NCBI GenBank assembly: GCA_026224825.1 | Contig: JAMFRO010000024.1 | Coordinates: 1 to 55,087, forward strand | DNA: 55,087 nucleotides | Direction: 5' to 3' | DNA from: a bacterium | GTDB lineage: Bacteria; Pseudomonadota; Alphaproteobacteria; Acetobacterales; Acetobacteraceae | Shown here: one piece after another, positions 17,153 through 25,731 of the stretch | Layout: the number at the start of each line of letters is the position of its first letter | Numbering within the stretch: the stretch's first letter is position 1 | The notes under the pieces: generated by a model | Databases searched by the model: none | What the model was told of the DNA's origin: nothing | Seen by the model: the letters and a program-made list of their open reading frames with translations, nothing else | Translations under genes and position numbers: made by a program

Positions 17153-18370
17153 TCAGCGCGACTCCACAGGAGCGGCGGCGATGGGTTCCCAACCCGGCAA
17201 TCCTTGAAGAATGCGGTCAGCATTTTTCACCGGCGTTACATGGCCATAGTGATTTTCGATCATCTGCACCGAGGTGCCCATTTGCTTAGCCAGAAAATAA
17301 ACATCGACACCTTCGGTGAGACGGAATGTCGCGTAGGTGTGCCGGAAGCAGTAGGTGCTCCGCCGGCTTCCCGAAGAACTGTGCGTCAGTTCGGAATCTG
17401 CCAAGAGAGCTTCTATGAGCGAATGGTAGAGCGTGCGGGCCTCCAGGCCTTCGTATGTGGAAAACACAAAATTATCCGGTTCGGTCGCTTTGCTGATCGT
17501 ACGGATGCGTTCGAAATAGGTCGCTACATTGTTTGCCGCGACAAGGTTCCGGTGCTTACCCTTCCCGCGCACACTAAGGCGAACAAATTCGCGGTCCTGC
17601 TTGTCCGACTGCGTTGATACATCGCGCCACCGGAGATTTTTTGCCTCGGATGGACGCATCCCGGTGTTGCACATGATCAGGACAAAATTATAGGCAATGG
17701 TGCGATACCAAGTGTTTTTCTCGGTACGCGCATCCTTCACCCACTGGCGCGCAAAGGTGTGAAGTTTTCGGTATTCCTGCGGGGTGAACTCTTCGCGGCT
17801 CACTTTGGCAACGGGGAGCTTGCCCTTGAAGACCTGGCTATCGCGGATGTAGCGCTTTCCGGCGGCGAACCCCATGACCGCACGAAAAGTGTTCATTTCG
17901 TCGCGGATAGTGCCGTCGCTGACGCGGCCGCCGGAACGGCCCTTGCCGTTTTTCTGCCGCCAGATGGCGTAGGCGTTCCACCTTTCTTCGGCAATCTGGG
18001 TGATTTGAATAGTGCCTACATAGGGGTTCAATTGTGTGCGGATATGAGAGTCCAGAACTCGCCATCGATGATGGGTGATCTGGCCGGCTTCCGAGCGCTC
18101 CTTCTGGAAGTCGGCATACTCTTTGGCGACCTGGCTGAAACTCTTCTGAAAAACTGGGACGTCGTGCTTAAGGCTAAACCGGACTTCGGCGTCCTGATCG
18201 AAGGCCCTGTTACGGGCCTCCCGGACATCGGCGGTCTTGAGGGAGACGGTCTTGTACCGGTCAGCTTTCGGTAGCTTTATCCGGCAGTACCAGTTTTCGT
18301 GTTTGACATCGCCGCGGCGGAAGATGGTCAAACCTTCCTTTAACTCCTGAGCATCGACCTGAATGGGCAT
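17153..18370 (-). CDS. Tyrosine-recombinase integrase (second)
   Basis: 405 residues. An N-terminal DNA-binding region (1-75) is followed by a SAM-like core-binding domain (about 80-190) and the catalytic domain, with NTGMRPSEA, CFRHTYA and the tyrosine in IENHYGHV. All five catalytic positions appear intact. It shares spacing and the TSVxMIExHY block with the integrase at 6.8 kb but is clearly diverged. No attachment copy lies directly beside it. The nearest candidate is the tRNA-Ile2 fragment at 20.33 kb, so it may be the integrase of an older element in this tRNA site. Confidence 0.93.
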   Translation of the reverse strand: MPIQVDAQELKEGLTIFRRGDVKHENWYCRIKLPKADRYKTVSLKTADVREARNRAFDQDAEVRFSLKHDVPVFQKSFSQVAKEYADFQKERSEAGQITHHRWRVLDSHIRTQLNPYVGTIQITQIAEERWNAYAIWRQKNGKGRSGGRVSDGTIRDEMNTFRAVMGFAAGKRYIRDSQVFKGKLPVAKVSREEFTPQEYRKLHTFARQWVKDARTEKNTWYRTIAYNFVLIMCNTGMRPSEAKNLRWRDVSTQSDKQDREFVRLSVRGKGKHRNLVAANNVATYFERIRTISKATEPDNFVFSTYEGLEARTLYHSLIEALLADSELTHSSSGSRRSTYCFRHTYATFRLTEGVDVYFLAKQMGTSVQMIENHYGHVTPVKNADRILQGLPGWEPIAAAPVESR

Positions 18371-18603
18371 CTGAAACCCCTTTTCTGTCCAGATTCTGTC
18401 TAGGTCGGGGCTGTAAGTGCTTGATTTGCCGTACCTGTCCCGACACTGTCTAGGACAATATAATATATAAATGTGTTATTTATCAATAATTTAGTTTAAT
18501 ACTTTCATCACATAGACGTACTGGTAGCTGGCCATGGGGCTTATCCTTTAAACGCGGTTGGCCAGGGTATAATTGCGCTGCCGCCCAGCGGCAACCAGCA
18601 CGT

Positions 18604-19563
18604 TTAAATAGGCAGCCGCCCTTCCTTGCATCCATAGGCAGCGTAATGTGCCGCGCCATTGGGGTATAGCCCCTGGGCCACGGCCGCCGCCACATCAGGG
18701 TAGCGGCGCAGATAATGCCGTTCGCTCACCGGCAACCGGGCCGCCACCTCTGGCGGCAAGAGTTGTACCGGGCGGTCCAGCCAGAATCCGCCGGCTTGCG
18801 GCACGAGGGGAAAGCCCGATGCACGCGCATCAATTTCCGAATAATAGTGGAATACGCAGGATTTGCGGGTCCGTGCGCCGTTCTGGATGGCACCGCCGGC
18901 GTGCAGCAGATGCGCATGCCAAATCAGCACATCACCCTTGCGCGCGAGAAATTGGCGCTTCTCCAGCCCGGCGTGAGCCAGCGCCTCAGCCATGTAGCCG
19001 CGCCAATCCGCCATTTCTTCATCCCGCGCATGGTGGCTGCCGCCGCCGAACACGTAGGGCGCAATGCGCTGGCTGCCCGGAAAATATTCCAGCGGCCCAG
19101 CCTCCTCATGCGCATCCTCCAGCGCCACCCATGCCGCGATGAGATGCCCCGGCGTACGCGGCGTCATATACAACGCATCCACATGCGGATCCTGCGCGCT
19201 GCCTTTTTCCAGATACAGGCTGTTGCACAGCACCGGCACTTGACCGAGCAGCCCCCAAAGGATCGGCACCAGGCTGGGGGCCAGTGCCTGGCTGCGAATT
19301 GCTGCCGTGCCTAAATAGAGATCGTTGACCTTCATGCGGTGCGTTTGCACCGCCTCCGGGGTCATCAACCCCAGCACCGTACGCTCGCCATTTTCCAGGT
19401 CATCGATCACCACATCCAGCGGACGGGCGTGCTTCACCGTATCAATGGCCGCCTGTACCGGGCTCAGCTCCGCATCGCTGAAGAAGCCAGGCAGGATCAG
19501 AACGCCATCCTGCAGGAAAGCCGCAATGTAGTCCGCCATCCGGTTCTGCAGCGCCGTTACCAT
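18604..19563 (-). CDS. Phytanoyl-CoA dioxygenase-like (PhyH) protein with a C-terminal YPDVAAAV module
   Basis: 319 residues from the ATG at 19561-19563, preceded by GAGGAGAGACAAGGA; an upstream GTG is less likely. The Fe(II)/2-oxoglutarate core shows HVD (in DPHVDALY) as the facial-triad start and a distal His followed by Arg in HAGGAIQNGARTRKS. The last about 40 residues (RHYLRRYPDVAAAVAQG, then AAHYAAYGCKEGR) match a small module often appended to glycosyltransferases and secreted proteins in related bacteria. Substrates of bacterial members vary widely, so the reaction is unknown. It is flanked by an integrase gene and is probably cargo. Confidence 0.82.
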   Translation of the reverse strand: MVTALQNRMADYIAAFLQDGVLILPGFFSDAELSPVQAAIDTVKHARPLDVVIDDLENGERTVLGLMTPEAVQTHRMKVNDLYLGTAAIRSQALAPSLVPILWGLLGQVPVLCNSLYLEKGSAQDPHVDALYMTPRTPGHLIAAWVALEDAHEEAGPLEYFPGSQRIAPYVFGGGSHHARDEEMADWRGYMAEALAHAGLEKRQFLARKGDVLIWHAHLLHAGGAIQNGARTRKSCVFHYYSEIDARASGFPLVPQAGGFWLDRPVQLLPPEVAARLPVSERHYLRRYPDVAAAVAQGLYPNGAAHYAAYGCKEGRLPI

Positions 19564-19872
19564 TATCCTTGTCTCTCCTCGTGCCACTTGACGTTATACG
19601 GTCAAGGCGCGCCCTGGAACAGCAATTCGCCGTTCCGGCCCGCGCCCGGCATAGGGGCAGCCTCCGGCTCTTAAACTCTCTCTTATTTGTAATTTCGCCT
19701 CCCCCCTGAGCAATGCTAGGTTGTCAGCCTGGGTCAGACGTATCGTCAAATATTGAGATAGCCTGGGCGCGTCCATCAGCGCCTAGCTTCAGACCAAAAT
19801 CGTATGCACCAAAAAATCCTGCGCACCAAAAATCGCGCACCCCAATCACAACGCGGGCGGAGTCGAGACGAA

Positions 19873-20328
19873 ATGGTAAAAGCTGTCGACAATGGCGCGG
19901 CCAGTGCCGCTCTACAAATACCCAACTATGCCGGCCATGACATGGCCGAGCGTGATGCGACGCAGATTGTGGAGGTGGTGGCCACAGCCTTCGCGCGGCT
20001 GCGACGTGATCTGGACACATACCACCCCAACAAACCTGCTTTGGCCTATGCGCTGGCCGGGGAGACCCATGCGGTCATATTGCAAAAATGGCGTCAATAT
20101 CCCCAACCGGCCCAATCCGCTTTACTCACCGCATTTCTGGATGAGACCTCCGGCTTGCTGCAACAGCTACAGGCACGGATCGCGCGGGTCGCGCCCAGCA
20201 ATGGCTATATGTACGGGTTGCAGGAGGAGGCCATCAAGCTGGAGGCCCAGGCCGACATCACACTGGAGGAAATCCGCCGCATCGAGGCCGAATTGCGGGT
20301 GCTTGAGACCGGGGAGGGTCTGCAATAA
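19873..20328 (+). CDS. Hypothetical protein next to the tRNA-fragment boundary
   Basis: 151 residues from the ATG at 19873; an in-frame ATG at 19804 would add 23 residues, and neither has a good ribosome site. The protein is mostly helical: an Ala-rich N-half (FARLRRDLDTYHP) and a C-terminal coiled stretch (EEAIKLEAQADITLEEIRR). There is no signal peptide or membrane segment. I recognise no family. The gene ends five bases before the tRNA-Ile2 fragment. Confidence 0.5.
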   Translation: MVKAVDNGAASAALQIPNYAGHDMAERDATQIVEVVATAFARLRRDLDTYHPNKPALAYALAGETHAVILQKWRQYPQPAQSALLTAFLDETSGLLQQLQARIARVAPSNGYMYGLQEEAIKLEAQADITLEEIRRIEAELRVLETGEGLQ

Positions 20329-20333
20329 CTGCC

Positions 20334-20386
20334 AAAACTGGCGCGCCGGGCAGGAATCGAGCCTGCAACCAAACCGTTACGATAAG
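20334..20386 (-). repeat. 3' fragment of tRNA-Ile2, distal attachment-site copy
   Basis: Bases 20334-20380 match 25891-25937 with three differences over 47 bases: the four A's outside the tRNA, CCA, the acceptor 3' strand, the T-arm and the variable region up to the anticodon. Beyond that the sequence diverges. It has the same orientation as the intact tRNA, and the intact gene's 3' end faces this copy, as expected for an element inserted at the tRNA 3' end. The three mismatches mean the insertion is old or the copy came with a related element. Confidence 0.75.
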
Positions 20387-20558
20387 CGCGCAGCGACGAA
20401 AAGAGAGAAAACATGGGGCAACATATCGCCATATAATCCGCAGTACGACCTGCTTTCCAGAAAATACTATGTAACCTCAAAAACTTGAGACAACATGATT
20501 AGACCCCATTTTTTGTTGTCCCAGAGTTGCCCTGGGCGCTGTTGCCCCCTTCGCCGCT

Positions 20559-22121
20559 TTAATCAGCACCCATCGCTCCGCTGGGAGGGGCAATGACGCA
20601 GTTACGGCCGTTATACTTGGCCTGGTAGAGCCGTGAATCGGCCATTGCGATGATCGCGGCGGTGCCGCCGGGAACTTCCCTCGCAAAAGCGATGCCGATG
20701 CTAACGGTGATACTTATGGGGAAAGGCGAGAGGCTCGTGCCTTCTATGGCGATGCGGATGTGTTCCGCGACGGACGCGGCATCTTTGCTGCGCTCATCGA
20801 GTAGAATCACCAAAAATTCCTCGCCGCCATGGCGGATCACAACATCGGTCGGCAATGTGCATGAGGTGAGAATATGCGCGAGTTTGATCAGCACCTGGTC
20901 GCCGACGGCGTGGGAAAATCGGTCATTGATTGATTTGAAATGGTCGATATCGATTAACAGCATGGCATAGGGGCGTGTACGGTCGGCATCCAGAGCCGCG
21001 AAGACCTCCTGCTGGTGGCGGCGGTTTGGCAGGCCGGTTAGCGCATCGCGCAGTGCGTCCTGCTTGAGCCGGTATTGGGTCTGTTGAAATTGCTCGATGA
21101 GATGCAGCAGCTCCTCGATCCTGGACTCGGCGCGCCGCAGAGAGGTGCTGAGCATATCATAGATGATCGCGAGTCTGGTGACGCGTGTCTGCTGTAGCAC
21201 CTGTTCGGCTTGCAACAGGGTCCAAATTGCAGCGTAGCGGTTGAAGGCGGTGATAAGAGGGCCGGCTTCATCGGGGAAACTGCCCCCCTGAACGAATGGC
21301 AGGCGGGGAATGTTGCCGGCCTGCCAGATCAGTTCCAGCCAGGTCAGATCTTCGTGATATTGACTGCCGGTCGTCGGGCCTCGCGACTGGGGCCTAAGCC
21401 ATGCGAGCTCGCAGCTTGCCTGGGTGCTGAAGCATAGGGCTTGCAGCCAGATATCGGGTACGCGCGCGGCCGTAGCGGCGGCGTGGCTGGCATCGGTGCG
21501 TGACAGGTAATGGACCTCACGCCGCCTTTGCGCGCCCAGGTCGGCCGCAATGGTGTGGCGGATGGCGGTGAGATTCAGCAGGAGCAAGGCGCGCAATCTG
21601 GCATCGCCGCCGGGGCCAAGCATTTCCAGGGCGTTCTGGACATGAAGCTGCGCCGCCCCGGGCGTGCCTGCGGCCCAGGCGATAAGGGCCAGGCAATTGA
21701 GGGCATGGGCCGCGATATCGCGGCGGCCGCGTGCGGTGGCGCGGACGAGCGCCGCCTGGGCGTTGGCGCGGGCGCCGGTTGTGTCACCCACCCGCAGCAA
21801 TATGCCCGCGTGGACCATCTGGGTGAGCAGCGATGCCGCTATATCGGCGCGGCTTTGGCAGAGTGACTGGACCTGCGCGACGTGCGCTAGAGCATTGGCA
21901 TAATCACCGGATTGGCAAGCGAGCCAGGCTTGCAGCAATGCCATGCCCGGCTGGTTGTAGACTTGGGCGGGTTGCCCGCTGGCACGCGCCTGTTGCAGCG
22001 TGGCTTCGAGCCAAAGCCGGATGCGCGCCTCACGCTCTGCGGCCGAGGCGATGCTCGCCAGTAAATCAGGAACATCGGCATCCAGGGCGATGTCCCGGAC
22101 GGATCTTAAGCGGTCGGTCAT
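20559..22121 (-). CDS. Diguanylate cyclase with a helical-repeat N-terminus
   Basis: 520 residues. Residues 1-330 are Ala/Leu/Gln-rich helical repeats resembling TPRs (LLQAWLACQSGDYANALAHV, GDTTGARANAQAALVRA). A short coiled linker (RRAESRIEELLHLIEQFQQ) leads to a GGDEF domain with LTGLPNRRH, LLIDIDHFKSIND and the active loop GGEEF. No RxxD inhibition site precedes the loop, so product inhibition is probably absent. There is no EAL domain and no membrane segment. It probably makes c-di-GMP in response to a protein contact sensed by the repeats; that is inference. It lies inside the tRNA-Ile2-bounded segment. Confidence 0.9.
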   Translation of the reverse strand: MTDRLRSVRDIALDADVPDLLASIASAAEREARIRLWLEATLQQARASGQPAQVYNQPGMALLQAWLACQSGDYANALAHVAQVQSLCQSRADIAASLLTQMVHAGILLRVGDTTGARANAQAALVRATARGRRDIAAHALNCLALIAWAAGTPGAAQLHVQNALEMLGPGGDARLRALLLLNLTAIRHTIAADLGAQRRREVHYLSRTDASHAAATAARVPDIWLQALCFSTQASCELAWLRPQSRGPTTGSQYHEDLTWLELIWQAGNIPRLPFVQGGSFPDEAGPLITAFNRYAAIWTLLQAEQVLQQTRVTRLAIIYDMLSTSLRRAESRIEELLHLIEQFQQTQYRLKQDALRDALTGLPNRRHQQEVFAALDADRTRPYAMLLIDIDHFKSINDRFSHAVGDQVLIKLAHILTSCTLPTDVVIRHGGEEFLVILLDERSKDAASVAEHIRIAIEGTSLSPFPISITVSIGIAFAREVPGGTAAIIAMADSRLYQAKYNGRNCVIAPPSGAMGAD

Positions 22122-22242
22122 GGCGGGGGTTTTGCCTGACGACAGTGAATAGGGAGTATAATTTCGGTGGGTGCGGTATTCTATTACAAGAAAGACTTAA
22201 CGCAGCGCCGAATTTAGATGTGCAACGCAAGGCGGGCCTTGT

Positions 22243-22422
22243 TCAAACTTGCGGTGGGGGAATTTCTGGCGTCGGCTGGATGATGTCGGGCTCTTCGGGA
22301 CGCGGGGCGATCTCCGGCTCCCGGCCGGGAATGATGTCCGGCCCAGGCGGTGGCGGCACGTACGGCTCCTGCGGTGGGGGGATCTCGGGCGGGGTCGGGT
22401 TTAGCGGTTCTGACTGTGACAT
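22243..22422 (-). CDS. Proline-rich 59-residue peptide
   Basis: The frame starts MSQSEPLNPTPPEIPPP and is almost wholly Pro/Glu/Ile, with repeated blocks (EIPPPQ twice, PDIIxxxPEI twice). The protein is acidic and unstructured, without a signal peptide. The internal repeat and clean start favour a real gene; low-complexity chance translation is the alternative. The ribosome site is weak. Function is unknown. Confidence 0.55.
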   Translation of the reverse strand: MSQSEPLNPTPPEIPPPQEPYVPPPPGPDIIPGREPEIAPRPEEPDIIQPTPEIPPPQV

Positions 22423-22642
22423 GACGATCTATCCGTTCAGTTGAAGCGGGGCGCTCTGAACCCATGTGGGAACAGCCGATTGCCTTGTCAGATAAAATCG
22501 GTGCCACGTTTTGCGACAGGGGCCGTTGGCGGCGGCGGATGCGCCCGACGAGATCAAGCAAGGAGGCCGACAACTTGCTCATGCCGGTGACTGCGCACGG
22601 AATGCCCCGCAGTGGTTAGCTGCGCCAGACCTTCGGGCTCGT

Positions 22643-24073
22643 TCAAGTTGCCTCCAGTAGTTTGCGCAGCTCGGCGGCACCAAGCTCCTGCCGCTCGATC
22701 AGCCCCACTACCACGCGGTCAAGCGCCGCGCGGTTGGTCTCCAGTCGTGTCAACGTCTCCTTGTACAGCCGCTCCACGGTGGCGCGGGCCTCGCGCAGAA
22801 TATCGTCGCCCAAGGGTAGGTTGCGGATGGTATTCCACTCTATCCACAGCAAGCCGCCGGCTTTGGAATAGCCGAATTCGGTAAGCAGCCGTAGTATGGC
22901 CTGCGTCGCCTGCCCAAGGTCGGATGCCGCACTGCCGCCGGCGGCAGTGCTGATATTTTCCAGCCCGAACACCAGCTCCTCGGCGGCACGCCCCCCCAGC
23001 ATCACGCGTATGCTCTCTTCCATCTCCGCACGGGTCAGGCCGTCCTGCTCCGAGGGGACGAGGGCGACGAAACCAAGGTTACCGTCGGCGCGCGGAATGA
23101 TGGTGACCATCGGCACGCCACACGCGCGCTCCAGCCCGGTGAGTGCCACCAAGGCGTGCCCGGCCTCATGCACCGCCACCCGCTTCATCGTGGCGCTGGT
23201 GACGCTCCGTTGGAATCCCTGGGGCGCGGATGCGGTTTCCTCGTCCTCATTATCGCTGTCCGTGGCGCAAGAATCTTCTTCGTAGATCGTGTCATTCAGC
23301 GCCGGCGCCGTGCCGGCAGCATCCGGCGCAGGATGTGCGGCCGCGGCGGTGCCGTGCAGGGCAGCGAAGGGCTGAAATGGTGGCGGGGCGGCAAGCTGGG
23401 GTGAGGCCAGCAGCAGTTCCGCACCGTTCAACTGCAGCAACCCGTCCGGCCACAAAGTGTAACGGTGGCGGTGCAGGTGCCCCTGTATCTGTAGAATGGC
23501 GGTGACGGCGACGCGGCGGTGCTTATCCGGCGCGGAAATTTGCAGCGGGGTGATGGGTGGCACTTCGCTGGCGGGGCGGCCGGCCCAAAAAATTTCGTCC
23601 TCCCGCTCCACCAATGCGCCGTCCTGGTTATGTGCCAGCAGCAGCCCGAGCCGGACACACTCCTCAACCGCATCCAGCAGGTTTGGCGTGGTCTCGATAT
23701 TGACGACATTCATGTCCGTCCCGTCGCCAGTGGTACAATGCACGAACCCGTTGCCGATGAAAACGTAATAGACGTCAAAGCGCGAACTCGGCTTCTGCGG
23801 CACCAGGCGGATGAGCGCCATGTCCTCGTAACAGACCGAGCGCAGCCGCGAGGCGACAAATTCCTGCTCACGAGCCGGATTCAGCGCCGCCGGATAGGAG
23901 GGGAAAATTGTGTCCATGACCACGGCATAGGCTTGCGTGTTGGGCGGCAGAAAATCGAATTTCAGGCGGGACGCAGGGGGCATTTGGGGTCCGATGGTTG
24001 GGGCGGGTGGTGGAGAAAGTGTATGGGGGATTCTTGCTCCCCGGAAGGGGGTTAGCGGCGTGCGCGGGACCAA
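22643..24073 (-). CDS. M41 (FtsH-type) metalloprotease lacking the AAA domain
   Basis: Up to 476 residues. The C-terminal 185 residues are an M41 peptidase: HEAGH zinc motif at 302-306 (H302, H306), GGRAAEELVFG at about 360-370 and the third ligand Asp in AASDLGQAT (D385). FtsH's transmembrane segments and AAA ATPase are absent. In their place is a 230-residue N-terminal domain of unknown type (from MPPASRLKFDFLPP at residue 31) and an acidic linker (EEDSCATDSDNEDEE). The start is uncertain: GTG at 24071-24073 or ATG at 23981-23983, neither with a ribosome site. Without ATP-driven unfolding, substrates must be unfolded or delivered by a partner. Confidence 0.85.
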   Translation of the reverse strand: MVPRTPLTPFRGARIPHTLSPPPAPTIGPQMPPASRLKFDFLPPNTQAYAVVMDTIFPSYPAALNPAREQEFVASRLRSVCYEDMALIRLVPQKPSSRFDVYYVFIGNGFVHCTTGDGTDMNVVNIETTPNLLDAVEECVRLGLLLAHNQDGALVEREDEIFWAGRPASEVPPITPLQISAPDKHRRVAVTAILQIQGHLHRHRYTLWPDGLLQLNGAELLLASPQLAAPPPFQPFAALHGTAAAAHPAPDAAGTAPALNDTIYEEDSCATDSDNEDEETASAPQGFQRSVTSATMKRVAVHEAGHALVALTGLERACGVPMVTIIPRADGNLGFVALVPSEQDGLTRAEMEESIRVMLGGRAAEELVFGLENISTAAGGSAASDLGQATQAILRLLTEFGYSKAGGLLWIEWNTIRNLPLGDDILREARATVERLYKETLTRLETNRAALDRVVVGLIERQELGAAELRKLLEAT

Positions 24074-24260
24074 GGCTAACCCAGTGGAGGGCGAGCGTCG
24101 GCTCTATGGCTTCCTCACCACCGAAGCCAATAGCGTGGTTGCGCCGATCCACCCCAAGCTACGGCGGTGATCCTGCGCCAGGCCAAAGAAACGGATGCGG
24201 GCACCATGGGACGAAGCCGCGAAAAAGTACGCCGACGACCGCTCCTAAAGCCAGGATACA

Positions 24261-24284
24261 AAGCGGGGCCGGAAGGCCCCGTTT
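24261..24284 (-). terminator. Hairpin terminator of the minus-strand small exported-protein genes
   Basis: CGGGGCC and GGCCCCG form a 7-bp stem around a 4-base loop, followed on the minus strand by CTTTGT. It lies 35 bases past the stop at 24319. A very similar stem occurs at 25317-25335 after the BrnA relic. Confidence 0.55.
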
Positions 24285-24318
24285 CAGCACATTGTAAGAT
24301 GGCCGCTTCTAGACGGAA

Positions 24319-24543
24319 CTAGCGGACGGCACGCACCATACCATAGCTCACCGTGCCGCCCACGTAGACACCGACTTGGTTGCCAACTTGACTTTGGCAG
24401 TCCTGGTAGCTCTGCGGGCTGGCGGTTCGGCATCCAGGCGCAGCAGCAGTTTGGGGGTCATTGGCCGCACATCCCGAGCACACAAGCGCAAAAAATAGGC
24501 CCAAGGCAGCATGTGCCATTTTGGCACCATTTCGTTCCCTCAT
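24319..24543 (-). CDS. Small exported (lipo)protein
   Basis: 74 residues from the ATG at 24541-24543, with GGTGGAAAG upstream. The hydrophobic segment HAALGLFFALVCSGCA looks like a lipoprotein signal, although Cys at -3 is unusual for a lipobox. The mature part is short, with two cysteines (PGCRTASP, YQDCQSQ) and a C-terminal VGVYVGGTVSYGMV strand that could insert in or pack on a membrane. The family is unknown. It follows the Gly/Tyr/His-rich lipoprotein gene on the same strand by 30 bases, so they probably form one unit. Confidence 0.6.
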   Translation of the reverse strand: MRERNGAKMAHAALGLFFALVCSGCAANDPQTAAAPGCRTASPQSYQDCQSQVGNQVGVYVGGTVSYGMVRAVR

Positions 24544-24573
24544 TACTTTCCACCTCAAGGAGCGAGTCCTAGC

Positions 24574-24939
24574 CTAGTGATGTGGACCACCGCCGTGGAA
24601 ACCGCCACCATGAAAGCCACCACCACCGCCGTGAAAGCCACCGCCTGGCCCACGGAAACCACCTGGGTGACCGTAATATCCGCGACCATAATACCCAGAG
24701 TGACCATAATAGCCGCCACGGCCACCAATGATCACGGCGCTGCCATAACCATAATATCCGGGGCCGTACCCGTAGCCGGGACCATACCCGTAATAAGGAT
24801 AGGTGGCGTAATATCCGCCATAAGGCGCGCCGTAATAGCCGTTCGGGCCAACCGCGCAGCCTGAGAGTGCCACCAACACCGCGCCGCCGGCCAGTAGCCT
24901 TCCAAGCACCTTCATTTTTGGCTTGAATATCTTCAACAT
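24574..24939 (-). CDS. Gly/Tyr/His-rich lipoprotein
   Basis: 121 residues from the ATG at 24937-24939, preceded by GGAGA; upstream in-frame ATGs exist. The signal ends with a textbook lipobox (LVALSGC). The mature chain is low-complexity: PYYGYGPGYGYGPGYYGYG, then HSGYYGRGYYGHPGG, then GGGFHGGG repeats ending HH. Such chains are seen in cell-surface and metal-binding proteins. The His/Gly-rich tail could bind metal ions; that is inference. There is no other domain. Confidence 0.75.
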   Translation of the reverse strand: MLKIFKPKMKVLGRLLAGGAVLVALSGCAVGPNGYYGAPYGGYYATYPYYGYGPGYGYGPGYYGYGSAVIIGGRGGYYGHSGYYGRGYYGHPGGFRGPGGGFHGGGGGFHGGGFHGGGPHH

Positions 24940-24993
24940 GGTTGTCTCCATCCAGCCCTGCCAACGAGTGCGACAGGCCAGTATCCCTGACAT

Positions 24994-25240
24994 AAATACG
25001 ACTCACGCAAAATCTGCGGCTTATTTTTACCGCCTGACATGCAAATTTCGCTGCCACAGCCCGGGCCATCGCTGTGCTGGCTGGCAGTGGCGCCGGCGGC
25101 GCCCGGCCGCAACACTGCGAGAGTGTTTTTATCTGTTTGATGCACCGACAGCGCGTATGTACTGATCATCCGGTTTCCTGTCCGGATCGGGACTTCTGGT
25201 CCCAGCGTCACCTAGACGTGAAACCTCCCTGTTGACTTGA
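24994..25240. other. Gene-free stretch with perfect hairpins
   Basis: No convincing coding frame is present. Forward-strand hairpins: AACACT/AGTGTT with a run of T's (25111-25130), ATCCGG/CCGGAT and GGGAC/GTCCC in tandem (about 25166-25205). These suggest structured RNA, but I cannot identify a known class. Confidence 0.4.
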
Positions 25241-25273
25241 CCCGCTGGCCCATTAGGTGCCGGCGGGTTTTTT
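25241..25273 (+). terminator. Intrinsic terminator, plus strand
   Basis: CCCGCTGGC pairs with GCCGGCGGG (one wobble pair) around a 9-base loop and is followed by six T's. No plus-strand gene precedes it for several kb, so it may end a non-coding transcript. Confidence 0.65.
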
Positions 25274-25338
25274 CATGCAGAGGGCGCGGCGACGGAAGCG
25301 CACATGGACACGGGAGCGGGGCCGGAAAGGCCTCGTTT

Positions 25339-25634
25339 TCACAACCCCTTTGCCGCCTCGCTCAGCACCTCATCAATTCTGGTTTGCCAGCCTGGCCCCA
25401 GCGCCCGGAATTTGGCCAGTACCTCACGGCTCAGGCGTAGGGACACCAGCTCTTTGGTAGGTGCGACCTGCTTCCCCCGGCCACGGCGCAGCGTTGCCGC
25501 CATTTCAGGGAACACCTCGGCAAAAGGCTTAGCCGCCCGAAATCATCCGCCGTCCATTCCGGATTATCCGAGACTTCGTCCCAACCTTTTTTGGTATAGC
25601 TTCTGCCTGGGGTAAACTTCGGATCTTCAGCCAT
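25339..25634 (-). pseudogene. BrnA-type antitoxin gene broken by a frameshift
   Basis: The first part reads MAEDPKFTPGRSYTKKGWDE to WTADDF in one frame; the rest continues in another frame as AAKPFAEVFPEM through KELVSLRLSREVLAKFRALG to a TGA at 25339-25341. A single missing base near 25537-25541 joins them. The C-terminal ribbon-helix-helix-like block (VSLRLSREVLAKFRALGPGW) is typical of BrnA-family antitoxins, which repress their operon and neutralise BrnT. The frameshift removes that DNA-binding part from the product. A toxin remnant lies directly upstream. Confidence 0.72.
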
Positions 25635-25731
25635 CTAGAAGTGCCCTTTCTTTCGCTCTGGCACGGCGTAGGCTGATGATTATTGTTATTTTGTACCTAC
25701 GTTTTACTTCCCAGTCAAGAAAACCGTATCT
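25627..25731 (-). pseudogene. Possible 3' remnant of a BrnT toxin gene
   Basis: A frame ending at the TGA at 25627-25629 reads KITIIISLRRARAKERALL, which fits the C-terminal strand-helix of BrnT (usually RIISARxAxxxE). Its stop overlaps the BrnA ATG by 8 bases, the usual BrnT/BrnA arrangement. Upstream similarity fades and no start is found before the tRNA, so the toxin is lost. Short match, so moderate confidence. Confidence 0.45.
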
